Source of the DNA: Pseudomonas sp. RSB 5.4
GTDB taxonomy: Bacteria; Pseudomonadota; Gammaproteobacteria; Pseudomonadales; Pseudomonadaceae
Length of the DNA stretch: 64,000 bases
Assembly: GCF_037126175.1 (NCBI RefSeq)
Contig: NZ_CP146986.1
Coordinates: 1,888,501 to 1,952,500, forward strand
Direction: 5' to 3'
Made by a program: the position numbers and the translations under genes. Below, piece after piece: positions 16,140 to 27,849 of the stretch. The notes under the pieces were generated by a model. That model saw only the letters and a program-made list of their open reading frames with translations. It did no database searches and was not told the origin of the DNA. The first letter of the stretch is position 1; the number at the start of each line of letters is the position of its first letter.

Positions 16140-16991
16140 ATGGCAGCACTGCAGAACAGCACACTCGATGCGATGAAGAACAAACAACCACAACTGCTGG
16201 GCGAATGGATCAACGGACTGGAAGCCAGCGGCGCCAACCGCAACCTCAAGGACCACGATCTGCAACAGCAGACCAGCGAATTCCTGCAACTGGTGATCAA
16301 CGGCCTGCAGGACGACAACGGCACCAACATCAATGCGCCGGGCTGGGAGTCCACCCGCCAGTTCCTCGAAAAGCTCTCCCATAGCCGTGCCCTGCTCGGT
16401 CAGGATTCGCAACAGACCGCCAGTTTCATCTTCGCCCTCAAAGGCCCGCTGTTCTCCCTGCTGCAAAGTCACTACCGCGAACAACCCGCGCTGCTGGCCG
16501 AACAACTCTGGGAAATTTCCGAGTTGTTCGACGCCTTCGGCTTGCACACCATCCGCACCTTCCAGAAATCCCGCGAGGCGGTGATCAAGCGTCAGCAGGA
16601 AGAACTGCTGGAGCTGTCCACTCCGGTGGTCAAGCTGTGGGACGGCGTGCTGGCGCTGCCAATGATCGGCACCCTCGATTCGCAACGTACCCAGGTGGTG
16701 ATGGAATCGCTCCTGCAACGCATTGTCGACACCGGTTCGGAAATCGCCATCATCGACATCACCGGCGTGCCGACCGTCGACACGCTGGTCGCCCAGCACC
16801 TGCTGAAAACCGTGACCGCGATTCGTCTGATGGGTGCCGACTGCATCATCAGCGGCGTACGTCCGCAAATCGCCCAGACCATCGTCCACCTCGGCCTCGA
16901 CCTGCAAGGCGTGGTGACCAAGGCGAACCTGGCCGACGCACTGAAACTCGCCCTCACCCGCCTGGGCATCAGCCTCGGCCAAGCGGTCTGA
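16140..16991 (+). CDS. rsbR: RsbR, stressosome scaffold/sensor protein
   Basis: 283 residues. An N-terminal RsbRD-type helical sensor (about residues 1-150) precedes a STAS domain (about 160-275). The two phosphorylation sites of RsbR are in the right place: Ser181 in GTLDSQRT and Thr215 in GVPTVDTLVA, 34 residues apart as Thr171 and Thr205 are in Bacillus subtilis RsbRA. It should build the stressosome with RsbS and hold the kinase RsbT until stress. First gene of a six-gene overlapping operon. The N-terminal domain is not a haem globin or a LOV domain, so the signal is unknown. Confidence 0.93.
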   Translation: MAALQNSTLDAMKNKQPQLLGEWINGLEASGANRNLKDHDLQQQTSEFLQLVINGLQDDNGTNINAPGWESTRQFLEKLSHSRALLGQDSQQTASFIFALKGPLFSLLQSHYREQPALLAEQLWEISELFDAFGLHTIRTFQKSREAVIKRQQEELLELSTPVVKLWDGVLALPMIGTLDSQRTQVVMESLLQRIVDTGSEIAIIDITGVPTVDTLVAQHLLKTVTAIRLMGADCIISGVRPQIAQTIVHLGLDLQGVVTKANLADALKLALTRLGISLGQAV

Positions 16992-16995
16992 GCCG

Positions 16996-17358
16996 ATGGA
17001 ACGTATCCCGATTCTCCAAATGGGCAAGTTCCTGCTGGTCACCATTCAGGTCGACATGCATGACCAGCTCGCCCTCACGTTGCAGGACGACTTGTCCGAG
17101 CGCATCAGCAACACCTCGGCGCGTGGTGTGCTGATCGACATCTCGGCGCTGGACATGGTCGACTCGTTCATTGGCCGGATGATCAGCACGATTTCCGCCC
17201 TGTCGAAAATCATGGACGCCGAAACCATGCTGGTCGGCATGCAGCCGGCGGTGGCGATCACCCTGGTCGAACTCGGCCTGACCCTGCCGGGTGTCAGCAC
17301 CGCACTGAACGTCGAGCGCGGGATGAAACTGCTGCAGGAACGAGTAAACCGGCAATGA
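16996..17358 (+). CDS. rsbS: RsbS, stressosome STAS protein
   Basis: 120 residues, a lone STAS domain. The phosphorylatable serine is Ser57 in DMVDSFIGRM (compare Ser59 in B. subtilis RsbS). In the resting state RsbS in the stressosome binds RsbT; phosphorylation by RsbT releases it. It follows rsbR after four bases and overlaps rsbT by four bases (ATGA at 17355-17358), so the two are made in linked amounts. Confidence 0.94.
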   Translation: MERIPILQMGKFLLVTIQVDMHDQLALTLQDDLSERISNTSARGVLIDISALDMVDSFIGRMISTISALSKIMDAETMLVGMQPAVAITLVELGLTLPGVSTALNVERGMKLLQERVNRQ

Positions 17359-17759
17359 CCGTACGCAGCAGCGGTACTCAACCCATCCATATCGAGCAGG
17401 ATGTCGTGCTCGCACGCCAGACCGCCCGCAAACTGGCCACCGAATGCGGGATGCGCCTGATCGACCTGACCAAAATGGTCACGGCGGTCAGCGAACTGGC
17501 CCGCAACACCATGGTTTACGGTGGCGGCGGCGACATGGACTGGCAGATTCTCGATGAAGATCACAAGGTCGGTCTGCGCTTGACGTTCCGTGACGAAGGC
17601 CCCGGTATTGCCGATATCAAACTGGCGATGACCGACGGCTGGACCTCCGGCAGCGGCATGGGCCTGGGCCTGACCGGGGCAAAACGCCTGGTCGAGGAGT
17701 TCGAACTGGACACTGCGCCCGGCAAGGGCACGCGAATAACGATCACCCGATGGACATGA
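17355..17759 (+). CDS. rsbT: RsbT, serine/threonine kinase of the stressosome
   Basis: 134 residues. GHKL/HATPase fold: N-box SELARNTMVYGGGG, G1 box RDEGPGI, G2 box GWTSGSGMGLGL, as in anti-sigma-factor kinases. It phosphorylates RsbR and RsbS, and when released it should switch on the next partner, in Bacillus the RsbU phosphatase. Here that partner may be the phosphatase at 17750 or the histidine kinases that follow. Overlaps the following gene by ten bases. Confidence 0.93.
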   Translation: MTVRSSGTQPIHIEQDVVLARQTARKLATECGMRLIDLTKMVTAVSELARNTMVYGGGGDMDWQILDEDHKVGLRLTFRDEGPGIADIKLAMTDGWTSGSGMGLGLTGAKRLVEEFELDTAPGKGTRITITRWT

Positions 17760-18766
17760 ATATCGCAGGGTCGCTGACCCAGGTGCTGCTGATCGAAGAC
17801 AGCAGCCAGATCGGCCATGCCCGGCGCACCGCGCAACGGCTGGCCGAGCAACACGGCTTCGATGCGACCGATGCCGGGCGCGTGGCGCTGGTTGCCACCG
17901 AACTGGCGAGCAACGTGCTCAAGCACGCCAGCCGTGGCGAAGTTCACCTGCGCCTGCTGCCGCGCCCCAACGGGTACGGTATCGAGATGCTCGCGGTCGA
18001 TCGTGCTCAGGGCTTTGACCTCGACGCCTGCCTGACCGACGGTTTTTCCACCGGCGGCACTCAGGGCATTGGACTGGGTGCCGTGGCGCGGCAGACCGAA
18101 GTCTTCGACGTCCACGCCGACGCCCGTGGCGCGGTGCTGCTGGCGCGTTTATACCCGCGCGGCGACCGTCAACCGGACTTGCGCTACGGCGTCAGCCAGC
18201 ACTCGTTGCACAACGATCCGGCGTGCGGCGACACCTGGCACCTGGCGTACAACGGCGCCAACGTCAGTGCGCTGATCATCGACGGCCTCGGTCACGGTGA
18301 GGATGCCGAGCGCGCGGCCAAGGCCGGCGAGCGGGTGTTCGCCCAGACGCCGTTCGCCAGCCCGGTGCTGCTGATGGAGGACATGCACCGCGACATGATC
18401 GGCAGCCGTGGCGGCGCCGCAGCGTTCGCCCAGTTCAATGCCGCCCGCGACGGCCTGACCTTTACTGGCGTGGGCAACATCGGCGCCAGCCTGATCACCG
18501 CCGACAAGTCGCGGGGCCTGGCCTCGCATCCGGGCATCGTCGGCGGCCAATACCGGAAAGCCCAGCCTTTTGACTATGCTCACGTGAACGGACATCTATT
18601 GATCATGTACAGCGACGGCTTGCAGTCCCGTTGGAATCTTCAAGACTACCCCGGCCTGGTGCACCGCCATCCCGCCGTGATAGCCAGCGTCCTGCACCGC
18701 GACTTCTGTCGCGGGCGCGACGATGTAACGGTGCTGGTCGTTGCCCTGGAGGCCGCCCATGGCTGA
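17750..18766 (+). CDS. Fused HATPase-PP2C phosphatase (RsbX/SpoIIE-like) of the stressosome operon
   Basis: 338 residues. Residues about 1-130 form a second RsbT/RsbW-like ATPase (VALVATELASNVLKHA as N-box, GTQGIGLGAV as G2 box). Residues about 145-335 form a PP2C/SpoIIE phosphatase with metal-binding signatures ALIIDGLGHGE, FTGVGNIGASL and LLIMYSDGLQSRW, ending GRDDVTVLVV. In Bacillus RsbX resets the stressosome by removing phosphate from RsbR and RsbS; this protein adds an ATPase domain. It overlaps rsbT by ten bases and the following kinase by eight. Confidence 0.9.
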   Translation: MDMNIAGSLTQVLLIEDSSQIGHARRTAQRLAEQHGFDATDAGRVALVATELASNVLKHASRGEVHLRLLPRPNGYGIEMLAVDRAQGFDLDACLTDGFSTGGTQGIGLGAVARQTEVFDVHADARGAVLLARLYPRGDRQPDLRYGVSQHSLHNDPACGDTWHLAYNGANVSALIIDGLGHGEDAERAAKAGERVFAQTPFASPVLLMEDMHRDMIGSRGGAAAFAQFNAARDGLTFTGVGNIGASLITADKSRGLASHPGIVGGQYRKAQPFDYAHVNGHLLIMYSDGLQSRWNLQDYPGLVHRHPAVIASVLHRDFCRGRDDVTVLVVALEAAHG

Positions 18767-19623
18767 GTCGCCAACCCTGAACCCCGCCGAGCAGGCTGCG
18801 CTGATCGCCCAGTTGCAGAGCGAGACCGCCGCCCTGCGCGAAGAACTCGACGAAACCAATCAGGGCGTGCTGGCGCTCTACGCCGAACTCGATACCCAGG
18901 CGGAAGAGCTGAAGCAGGCCTCGGACCTGAAAAGCCGTTTCCTGTCGTACATGAGCCATGAGTTCCGCACCCCGCTGGGCTCGATCCTGAGCATCAACAG
19001 TTTGCTGGCCGACGAGCTCGACGGCCCGCTCAGCCCCGAGCAGCACAAGCAGGTGGCGTTCGTCAGCAGCGCCGCCCGTGAACTCAGCGACATGGTCGAT
19101 GACTTGCTCGATCTGGCGAAGATCGAAGCCGGGCGAATCACCATTTCCCCGGCGTGGTTCGACATGTTCGACCTGTTCTCCGCCCTGCGCGGGATGTTCC
19201 GGCCGATCGTCGATGCCTCGGCGGTGGATCTGATCTTCGAAGAACCGGTCGGCCTGCCGCGCCTGTACACCGACGACAAGAAACTCGCGCAGATCCTGCG
19301 CAATTTCATTTCCAACTCGCTGAAGTTCACCACCCGTGGCGAAGTGCGGGTTTCGGCGCGACTTGAAGGCTCGGACAAAGTACGTTTTGCCGTCAGCGAC
19401 ACCGGTATCGGTATCGCGCCGGAGCTGCATGGTGCATTGTTCGAGGACTTCTCGCAGGTCGACTCGCCACTGCAGAAACGCCTGCGCGGCACCGGCCTCG
19501 GCTTGTCGCTGTGCAAGCGCTTCGCGGCGCTGCTCGGCGGCGAGGTCGGGATGGACAGTACACCGGGGGTCGGCTCGACCTTTTTCGTGATCATTCCACT
19601 GGCGCTCGCCTTGGAGAACGTCG

Positions 19624-19634
<11 letters not shown>
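18759..19634 (+). CDS. Histidine kinase, cytoplasmic
   Basis: 291 residues from MAESPTLNPAEQ, with GGAGG seven bases upstream. An N-terminal coiled coil (AALIAQLQSETAALREELDE, residues about 12-55) is followed by a HisKA domain with His67 in SYMSHEFRTPLGSI and a HATPase domain (NFISNSLKFT N-box, DTGIGI, RGTGLGLSL). There is no membrane segment or own sensor, so the input probably comes from the stressosome proteins through the coiled coil. It overlaps the next gene by 11 bases. Confidence 0.92.
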
Positions 19635-21567
<1,933 letters not shown>

Positions 21568-21571
21568 CACA

Positions 21572-21804
21572 CCGCCTTCGCGAGCAAGCTCGCTCCCACA
21601 TTGGATCTGTGGTGATCAACTACCGTGAGCACACCACAAAATCCTGTGGGAGCGAGCTTGCTCGCGAAGGCGTCGGTACATCCAGCATCATCATTGCCTG
21701 ACACACCGCTTTCGCTGGCAAGCCAGCTCCCACACTGGATCTGTGTTGATCACCAACCGTGTGCACACTCAAAACCTGTGGGAGCCAGCCTGCTGGCGAT
21801 GGGG
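21572..21804. repeat. Two successive REP pairs with different arm sequences
   Basis: Pair 1 (21572-21672) uses gcgagcaagctcgctcccac. Pair 2 (21698-21804) uses gctggcaagccagctcccac. The two spacers are alike (ttggatctgtggtgatcaac against ctggatctgtgttgatcacc), so the pairs derive from one another while the arm cores have swapped from GCGAGC to GCTGGC type. Confidence 0.85.
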
Positions 21805-21810
21805 CGGGTG

Positions 21811-24444
21811 CTATCGGCTCAAGGCCCGCGCCAGAAACGGCGCCGTGCGGCTCTTCTTGCTCGCTGCGACTTTCTGCGGCGTGCCCGCCACAACAATCCT
21901 GCCGCCCTGATCCCCGGCCCCCGGGCCGATGTCGATCACCCAGTCACTCTGCGCCACCACGCGCATTTCATGCTCGACCACGATCACCGTGTGTCCTGCC
22001 GTGACCAGCGTATCCAGTTGCTCCAACAATCGATCGACGTCCCGCGGATGCAGCCCGGTGGTCGGTTCATCCAGCACATACAAGGTCGCGCCACGCTGAT
22101 TGCGCTGCAACTCGGTGGCCAGTTTGATCCGCTGCGCTTCACCCCCCGACAACTCGGTGGCCGGTTGGCCCAGACGCAGATATCCGAGGCCGATATCACG
22201 CAGCACCTCCAGTGAACGGCGAATACCCGGTTGCTCGCCGAACACTTCAACCGCCTCCTCCACGGTCAGTTGCAGCACCTGCGCGATGCTCAAGCCTTGC
22301 CACTCAATCGCCAAGGTCTGCGGGTTGTAACGCGCGCCATGACAGGTCGGGCACGGCGCATACACGCTCGGCATGAACAGCAACTCGACACTGACAAAAC
22401 CCTCCCCCTCGCAAGTCGGGCAGCGGCCCTTGGCGACGTTGAAGGAGAACTGCCCGGCGTCATACCCCGCCGCACGCGCCTCGGGTGTGGCGGCGAACAG
22501 TTTGCGCACGTTGTCGAACAGCCCGGTGTAGGTCGCCAGGTTCGAACGCGGCGTGCGGCCAATGGGTTTCTGATCAACCTGCACCAGGCGTTTGATCGAC
22601 TCCAGCCCCGCCGTCACCTGACCACTGCTGGCCTGCGGCGCATCATCTTCAAGACTGAGTTCTTCCGGCGCCTCCTCAACCACCGGCCGCCCCAACTGCG
22701 CGCCGACCAGTTCCAGCAACGCCTGACTGACCAGACTCGACTTGCCCGAACCGGAAACACCGGTCACCGAGGTGAAACAGCCCAGCGGAAATTCAGCGCT
22801 GAGGTTGTGCAGGTTATTGCGGCTGATCCCGTCAAGTTTCAGCCACCCTGTCGGCTTGCGCGCGGTGCGGGTCTGCCGCTGGCTTTCCGCGAACAGATAG
22901 GCGCGGGTCTGCGACGCTGCAACCTCGGCCAGCCCGGCCGGCGGGCCGCTGTACAACACCTGCCCACCCTTCTCGCCCGCTGCCGGGCCGACGTCGATCA
23001 GCCAGTCGGCGCGGCGCATGGTTTCCAGGTCATGCTCGACCACAAACAGCGTATTGCCGTCGGCCTTCAAGCGCTGCAAGGCTTCGAACAGCGCCTCGCC
23101 ATCGGCCGGATGCAGACCGGCGGACGGCTCGTCGAGCACGTAGATCACGCCGAACAATTGCGAACCCAATTGCGTCGCCAGACGCAGACGCTGCAGCTCG
23201 CCGGACGACAGCGTCGGCGTGCTGCGCTCCAGTGCCAGATAACCGAGGCCCAGATCGGTCAGGGTGCTGACCCGTTCCAGCAAGTCCTCGGCAATCCGTT
23301 GCGCCGCCAGACGTTTTTCCAGCGACAGGTTCGGTGTGTGGCGCACGTCCGGCGCACTGGTGTGGCCGCTGGCGCCATGGGCCACACGCTGCTGGCGGGC
23401 CTCGCGGGTTTGCGCATGACTGAGGGTTTCGCCGCTTTCCTCGGACTGCTGCAGATACGTCGCCGCAGCCACGGGTTTCAATACTTCGGCCACTTGCAGC
23501 AACGGCATTTGCGACAGTTCACCGATGTCGTAACCGGCAAAGGTCACCGACAACGCTTCACGCTTGAGGCGCTTGCCGTCGCACAACGGGCACGGGCTGC
23601 CGAGCATGAACTGCGAAACACGCTTCTTCATCAGCGCACTTTGCGAGTGGGTAAAGGTGTGCAGGATGTAGCGGCGGGCGCCGGTGAAGGTGCCCTGATA
23701 ACTCGGCTCCATCTTGCGCTTGAGGGCAACTCGGGTTTCTTCCGGGGTCAGCCCGGCGTACACCGGCACGGTCGGGGTTTCTTCGGTAAACAGAATCCAG
23801 TCACGCTGCTTTTTCGGCAGTTTCTTCCAGGGGATGTCGACGTCGATGCCCATGGTCACGAGGATGTCGCGCAGGTTCTGCCCTTGCCAGGCCAGCGGCC
23901 AGGAGGCCACGGCGCGTTGGCGGATGGTCAGGTTCGGATCGGGCACCATCAGCGCCTCGGTCACCTCATAGACTCGACCAAGGCCATGGCACTCGGGGCA
24001 CGCACCCTGTGGCGTGTTCGGCGAAAAATCCTCGGCGTAGAGCATCGGCTGACCCGGCAGGTAACTGCCGGCGCGGGAATAGAGCATGCGGATCAGGCTC
24101 GACAGCGTGGTCACGCTGCCTACCGACGAACGCGTGCTCGGCGTGCCACGCTGCTGTTGCAGGGCCACGGCCGGCGGCAGGCCTTCGATGGAATCGACAT
24201 CCGGCACGCCAACCTGGTCGATCAGCCGCCGCGCATACGGCGCCACCGACTCGAAATAGCGCCGCTGCGCTTCAGCGTACAACGTCGAAAAGGCCAATGA
24301 CGACTTGCCCGAACCGGATACACCGGTGAACACCACCAGCGCATCGCGGGGGACATCGACGTCGACGTTTTTCAGATTGTGTTCCCGGGCGCCACGCACC
24401 CGAACCATGCCGGTGGGTGCCTTGGAATTACGCTTGGAAGTCAT
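21811..24444 (-). CDS. uvrA2: UvrA2-type ABC ATPase (class II UvrA)
   Basis: 877 residues. Two ABC cassettes: Walker [14 protein letters not shown] near residue 40 and [13 protein letters not shown] near residue 565; ABC signatures [12 protein letters not shown] and [12 protein letters not shown]; and two zinc-binding regions (CPECHGLG with CPLCDGKR, and CPTCEGEG with CPTCHGAR). It is shorter than the roughly 940-residue repair UvrA and the part between the first cassette halves reads as the compact class II form, which lacks the UvrB-binding domain. UvrA2 proteins are linked to tolerance of DNA-binding antibiotics or alkylating and intercalating agents, or to self-protection. Alone on the minus strand between REP clusters. 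Confidence 0.87.
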   Translation of the reverse strand: MTSKRNSKAPTGMVRVRGAREHNLKNVDVDVPRDALVVFTGVSGSGKSSLAFSTLYAEAQRRYFESVAPYARRLIDQVGVPDVDSIEGLPPAVALQQQRGTPSTRSSVGSVTTLSSLIRMLYSRAGSYLPGQPMLYAEDFSPNTPQGACPECHGLGRVYEVTEALMVPDPNLTIRQRAVASWPLAWQGQNLRDILVTMGIDVDIPWKKLPKKQRDWILFTEETPTVPVYAGLTPEETRVALKRKMEPSYQGTFTGARRYILHTFTHSQSALMKKRVSQFMLGSPCPLCDGKRLKREALSVTFAGYDIGELSQMPLLQVAEVLKPVAAATYLQQSEESGETLSHAQTREARQQRVAHGASGHTSAPDVRHTPNLSLEKRLAAQRIAEDLLERVSTLTDLGLGYLALERSTPTLSSGELQRLRLATQLGSQLFGVIYVLDEPSAGLHPADGEALFEALQRLKADGNTLFVVEHDLETMRRADWLIDVGPAAGEKGGQVLYSGPPAGLAEVAASQTRAYLFAESQRQTRTARKPTGWLKLDGISRNNLHNLSAEFPLGCFTSVTGVSGSGKSSLVSQALLELVGAQLGRPVVEEAPEELSLEDDAPQASSGQVTAGLESIKRLVQVDQKPIGRTPRSNLATYTGLFDNVRKLFAATPEARAAGYDAGQFSFNVAKGRCPTCEGEGFVSVELLFMPSVYAPCPTCHGARYNPQTLAIEWQGLSIAQVLQLTVEEAVEVFGEQPGIRRSLEVLRDIGLGYLRLGQPATELSGGEAQRIKLATELQRNQRGATLYVLDEPTTGLHPRDVDRLLEQLDTLVTAGHTVIVVEHEMRVVAQSDWVIDIGPGAGDQGGRIVVAGTPQKVAASKKSRTAPFLARALSR

Positions 24445-24483
24445 TGGCGGGCCTTGATCGGAAAATGTAAGTCGAACCCAAAA

Positions 24484-24621
24484 CCTGTGGCGAGGGAGCT
24501 TGCTCCCGCTGGGTTGCGAAGCGGCCCCAAATCCAGACGAATCAACCCGGCAGGTAAACCGCGGTTCCTGGGTTTACGACTGCTGCGCAGCCGAGCGGGA
24601 GCAAGCTCCCTTTCCACAGGG
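24484..24621. repeat. REP-like pair, GGGAGCTTGCTCCC class
   Basis: Arms cctgtggcgagggagcttgc (24485) and gagcaagctccctttccaca (24599) face each other around about 90 bases. The same element, including inner words such as gctgcgcagcc, occurs at 47302-47439. Confidence 0.75.
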
Positions 24622-24638
24622 AATTGGGAATTAGCCAG

Positions 24639-26750
24639 TCAGGCACTGAGCACCGAGCGAATCATCTGCAACAACGCCTGCGGGCCATACGGTTTGCCCA
24701 GCAAGTGCGTGTCCGGGCTCAACTGGTGGTTGCGCGAGATGATGTCGCGGGTGTGGCCGGAGGTGAACAGCACCGCCACTGCTGGCCTCTGCACCTTGGC
24801 CCACGCGGCCAGATCAGAACTTTTGATCAGCCCCGGCATCACCACGTCGGTGAAAATCAGATCCACCTTCGCGCCGTCCAGCAGCATCTGCATCGCCACG
24901 TCGCCATTGCCGGCGGTCAGCACGCGGTAACCCTCTTCGCGCAGCAACTCCACGGCCGAGGCGCGCACCGCGTCGTTGTCCTCGACCACCAGAATGGTTT
25001 CATGGCCACCGCCCTGCTGCTTGCCGAGGCTCGGTGACTCTTCGAGGATCGGGCGCAGGCTGCGCGGAAAGTACAATTGCACTCGAGTGCCTTCGCCCAC
25101 GGTGCTTTCGATCTCGACGTGGCCGCCACTCTGTTTGACGAAGCCGAACACCATGCTCAAACCGAGCCCGGTGCCCTGACCATCGGCCTTGGTGGTGAAG
25201 AACGGCTCGAACACTTGCTCGAGCATTTTCGGTGCAATGCCGACGCCGGTATCGCTGACCATCACCCGCACGAAATCGCCGGCAACGATGCCTTTGCCGG
25301 TGCAAAAGCTGCTGTCCAGCCGAGTATTGACGGCGCTGAGGACAATGGTGCCCTCGCCCTTCATCGCGTCCCGGGCGTTGATTGCCAGGTTGAGAATGGC
25401 GTTTTCCAGTTGATTGCGATCGACGTTGATGTGCCACGGCTCATGCGGCAATTGCACGTCGATTTGAATGGTCTCACCGAGGGCGCGTTGCAGCAGTTCG
25501 CCGACACCATCGAAGATCTGCCGTGGATCGCAGACCGCCGGTGACAACGGCTGACGCCGGGCGAAGGCGAGCAATTGCGACGACAGCTTGGCCCCACGCT
25601 CGACCGCCGCCAGCGACGCGCTGACCCGCCGTTGCACGTTGGCATTGTCCGGCTCATGCCGCGCCAGCAGGTGCAGATTGCCGGCGATCACCTGCAGCAG
25701 GTTGTTGAAGTCGTGGGCCACGCCGCCGGTCAGTCCGCCGATGGCTTCGAGCTTCTGCGACTGACGCAATTGCTCCTCGGCCGCCAGCCGCGCCCCGACT
25801 TCATCGGCCACACGCTGTTCCAGATTGCGGGTGAATTTGAGCAGGGACTCTTCGGCGTTCTTGCGCTCGTGAATGTCGATCAACACCCCGGGGAATCGAA
25901 ACGGCGAACCGTGTTCGTCGAACTCGCAGGCGCCGCTGGCCAGCACCCACAGATAACTGCCGTCCGGGCGCTGTACCCGGTACTCGGCGTTGTAGGGCTC
26001 ACCGGTCTGCAGCGAATGGCTGACCCGATCGTTCACCCACGCCAGATCATCCGCGTGGATCCGCGCTTCGCAGTAGGACTGCGGCAGATTGCTCAGGTCC
26101 TGACCCGGTGGATACGAAAACGTGCGGGCGAAACGCTCGTCCGCCGACAACACATTGTTCTTCACGTCCCAGACAAACGAGCCAAGCAAGGCCCCGGCAT
26201 TGAGTGCCAGACGCACCCGCTCGTTGTCGGCGCGATAGGCATCTTCAGCCGCCTGACGCAGGCGCTCGGAGCGCACTAAGTCGGTGGTCTCGACCACCAT
26301 CGCCATTACCCCGGCCGGCACACCGTCATCGTTGGCCACCGGGCTGTAATACAGGTCCATCCAGACGTCTTCGGGCACGCCATCACGCAACAGCACCAGT
26401 TCCTTGTTGCGAAACGACAAGGTGCCACCCGCCAGACAGGTATCGACCACATGCCGATTGAATTCGGCGACTTCCGGCCAGCCCAGTTCCACCGGCACCC
26501 CCAGCAGATACGGGTGGCGGCCACCGGCAAACTGCGAGTAGGCGTCGTTGTAGATCATGTAGCCGGCGCGGCCCCAGAGCATCACCATCGGCAAGGGGGA
26601 CGCCAGCATCAACTGCACGGCGCTGCACAGACTGGCGGGCCAGGCGTCCAGCGGGCCGAGTTCGGTCTGACTCCAGTCGAACGCACAAATGCGCCCGGCC
26701 ATCTCGCCTTTCCAGCCCTCACAACCGTGGCTATCGGATAAAAACTGCAT
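24639..26750 (-). CDS. Hybrid histidine kinase (PAS-PAS-HisKA-HATPase-REC), cytoplasmic
   Basis: 703 residues, no membrane segments. Residues about 30-160 form a PAS-like domain (LPMVMLWGRAGYMIYNDAYS), residues about 185-305 a second PAS (ALNAGALLGSFVWDV with the PAC tail LIDIHERKNAEES). HisKA has His346 in GGVAHDFNNLLQ, HATPase has LNLAINARDAM, DTGVGI and GQGTGLGLSM, and the C-terminal receiver has Asp635 in IFTDVVMPG. Same HDFNNLL kinase class as the gene at 19624. No response regulator with an output domain is next to it, so partner and signal are unknown. Upstream DNA (26751-26883) holds its promoter. Confidence 0.92.
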   Translation of the reverse strand: MQFLSDSHGCEGWKGEMAGRICAFDWSQTELGPLDAWPASLCSAVQLMLASPLPMVMLWGRAGYMIYNDAYSQFAGGRHPYLLGVPVELGWPEVAEFNRHVVDTCLAGGTLSFRNKELVLLRDGVPEDVWMDLYYSPVANDDGVPAGVMAMVVETTDLVRSERLRQAAEDAYRADNERVRLALNAGALLGSFVWDVKNNVLSADERFARTFSYPPGQDLSNLPQSYCEARIHADDLAWVNDRVSHSLQTGEPYNAEYRVQRPDGSYLWVLASGACEFDEHGSPFRFPGVLIDIHERKNAEESLLKFTRNLEQRVADEVGARLAAEEQLRQSQKLEAIGGLTGGVAHDFNNLLQVIAGNLHLLARHEPDNANVQRRVSASLAAVERGAKLSSQLLAFARRQPLSPAVCDPRQIFDGVGELLQRALGETIQIDVQLPHEPWHINVDRNQLENAILNLAINARDAMKGEGTIVLSAVNTRLDSSFCTGKGIVAGDFVRVMVSDTGVGIAPKMLEQVFEPFFTTKADGQGTGLGLSMVFGFVKQSGGHVEIESTVGEGTRVQLYFPRSLRPILEESPSLGKQQGGGHETILVVEDNDAVRASAVELLREEGYRVLTAGNGDVAMQMLLDGAKVDLIFTDVVMPGLIKSSDLAAWAKVQRPAVAVLFTSGHTRDIISRNHQLSPDTHLLGKPYGPQALLQMIRSVLSA

Positions 26751-26883
26751 CGATTGACTCGGTGTCCTGTGGTGTTTGCCCGATACATCGCGACGGCAGA
26801 ACGCCGTGACGCCCGTCTGTTTCGAGCGTCACCGGCCGTAATGGTTTCATTAGGTTATAGCCGATTTCACACCCGGTTCGGCT

Positions 26884-27573
26884 TTAAACCCCGATCAGGT
26901 GCTTGAGCGGATGGTAGCCAGTTTTCATCTTCGCCGCGACGTCGAGAATCGCCTTCTCGATGCCGTTCAAATGCGTGCAGGTCAGTTCGATGGCGGCGCT
27001 CTGGTCACCCGCTTCAATGTATTCGATCAGGCGCAAATGTTCGTTGTCGCGGCAAGCTTCATGGCTGTCGTCATCCAGCGCCGCGACGTACAGCGAGGCG
27101 CGGGAAATCAGCTTCTGGAACCAGTCGAGCAGCACCGGGTTATTGAGGCTGCGCGCCAGTTTGAGGTGGAACTCGCCGAGCAGGTAAATCAGTTGCTCGT
27201 GATCGCCCGCCGCGTGGGCTGCGTCTTCCAGTAGCAGGTGCTCGCGCAAGACCTGCATGGCGGCGGTGTCCTTGCGCCGACAGAGTTCGGTGACCATACC
27301 GATCTCGATCAGCCGACGGGTTTCGAACAGCGAGCGGATCTCTTCGTTGCTCGGCAGCGACACCGATGCACCTTTATTGGGCTCGGTGGTGACCAGCCCC
27401 TCGGCTTCCAGTTGCTTGAGCGCGGCGCGTACCGACGTGCGGCTGACATTGAACAGCTCGGCCAGCGACGCTTCGCCCAGCTTCATCCCCGGACGCAGCG
27501 AACGCTTGCTGATCGCCTGGTAAATCCCTTGGTAGACGCGGTCGACCGTGGTTTCCAGTTTCTTCTCGGTCAT
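26884..27573 (-). CDS. GntR-family (FadR/FCD) transcriptional regulator
   Basis: 229 residues. Winged helix at the N-terminus (GMKLGEASLAELFNVSRTSV, about residues 29-48) and an all-helical FCD effector domain after residue 80, with metal-ligand-like residues HLLLEDAAHAAGDHEQ and EFHLKLAR and a late HLNGIEKAI. FCD regulators sense small acids, often a catabolic intermediate. No gene it obviously controls is adjacent; the neighbours are an orphan kinase and the mutagenesis cassette. The upstream region 27574-27849 is about 276 bases with no gene seen and a decayed REP arm near 27810. Confidence 0.9.
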   Translation of the reverse strand: MTEKKLETTVDRVYQGIYQAISKRSLRPGMKLGEASLAELFNVSRTSVRAALKQLEAEGLVTTEPNKGASVSLPSNEEIRSLFETRRLIEIGMVTELCRRKDTAAMQVLREHLLLEDAAHAAGDHEQLIYLLGEFHLKLARSLNNPVLLDWFQKLISRASLYVAALDDDSHEACRDNEHLRLIEYIEAGDQSAAIELTCTHLNGIEKAILDVAAKMKTGYHPLKHLIGV

Positions 27574-27849
27574 TCGAACACTCCTTTAGCCTCGGGCGAA
27601 CACGGTGTTCCAGCGTTATGCGCCGTTGCACAGATAAGTGTGGCGCAGGATATCGCCTTCGGGGTCGAGATGCAGGGTCTGGATACGATTGGTCGGTGGG
27701 ATGATTTCGATTTGCCGACCCGCTCATTGCAAGCGTGGACGGAAGCACCGGGCGTTGGCGAGCGGTTTTGGCCGACGTCAAATAAATCGGCTGCGAAACG
27801 CCTTCCCCTTGTGGGAGCTCCCACAGGGGGGATTTGTGGTGTTCTGGAT
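27574..27849. other. Intergenic region without a supported gene
   Basis: Short frames on either strand lack ribosome binding sites or family resemblance. A compact inverted repeat cttgtgggagctcccacagg (27810) looks like the leftover of a REP element and may stop transcription coming from the left. Confidence 0.5.

Noticed and set aside
21572..21804. Repeated palindromes that could suggest a CRISPR array
   Set aside because: The repeats are inverted rather than direct, spacers are alike rather than unique, and no cas gene is present. They are REP pairs.
22231..24300. A 689-codon plus-strand frame opposite uvrA2
   Set aside because: Opposite a well-supported UvrA2 gene with all motifs. Its composition is typical of antisense frames in high-GC DNA.
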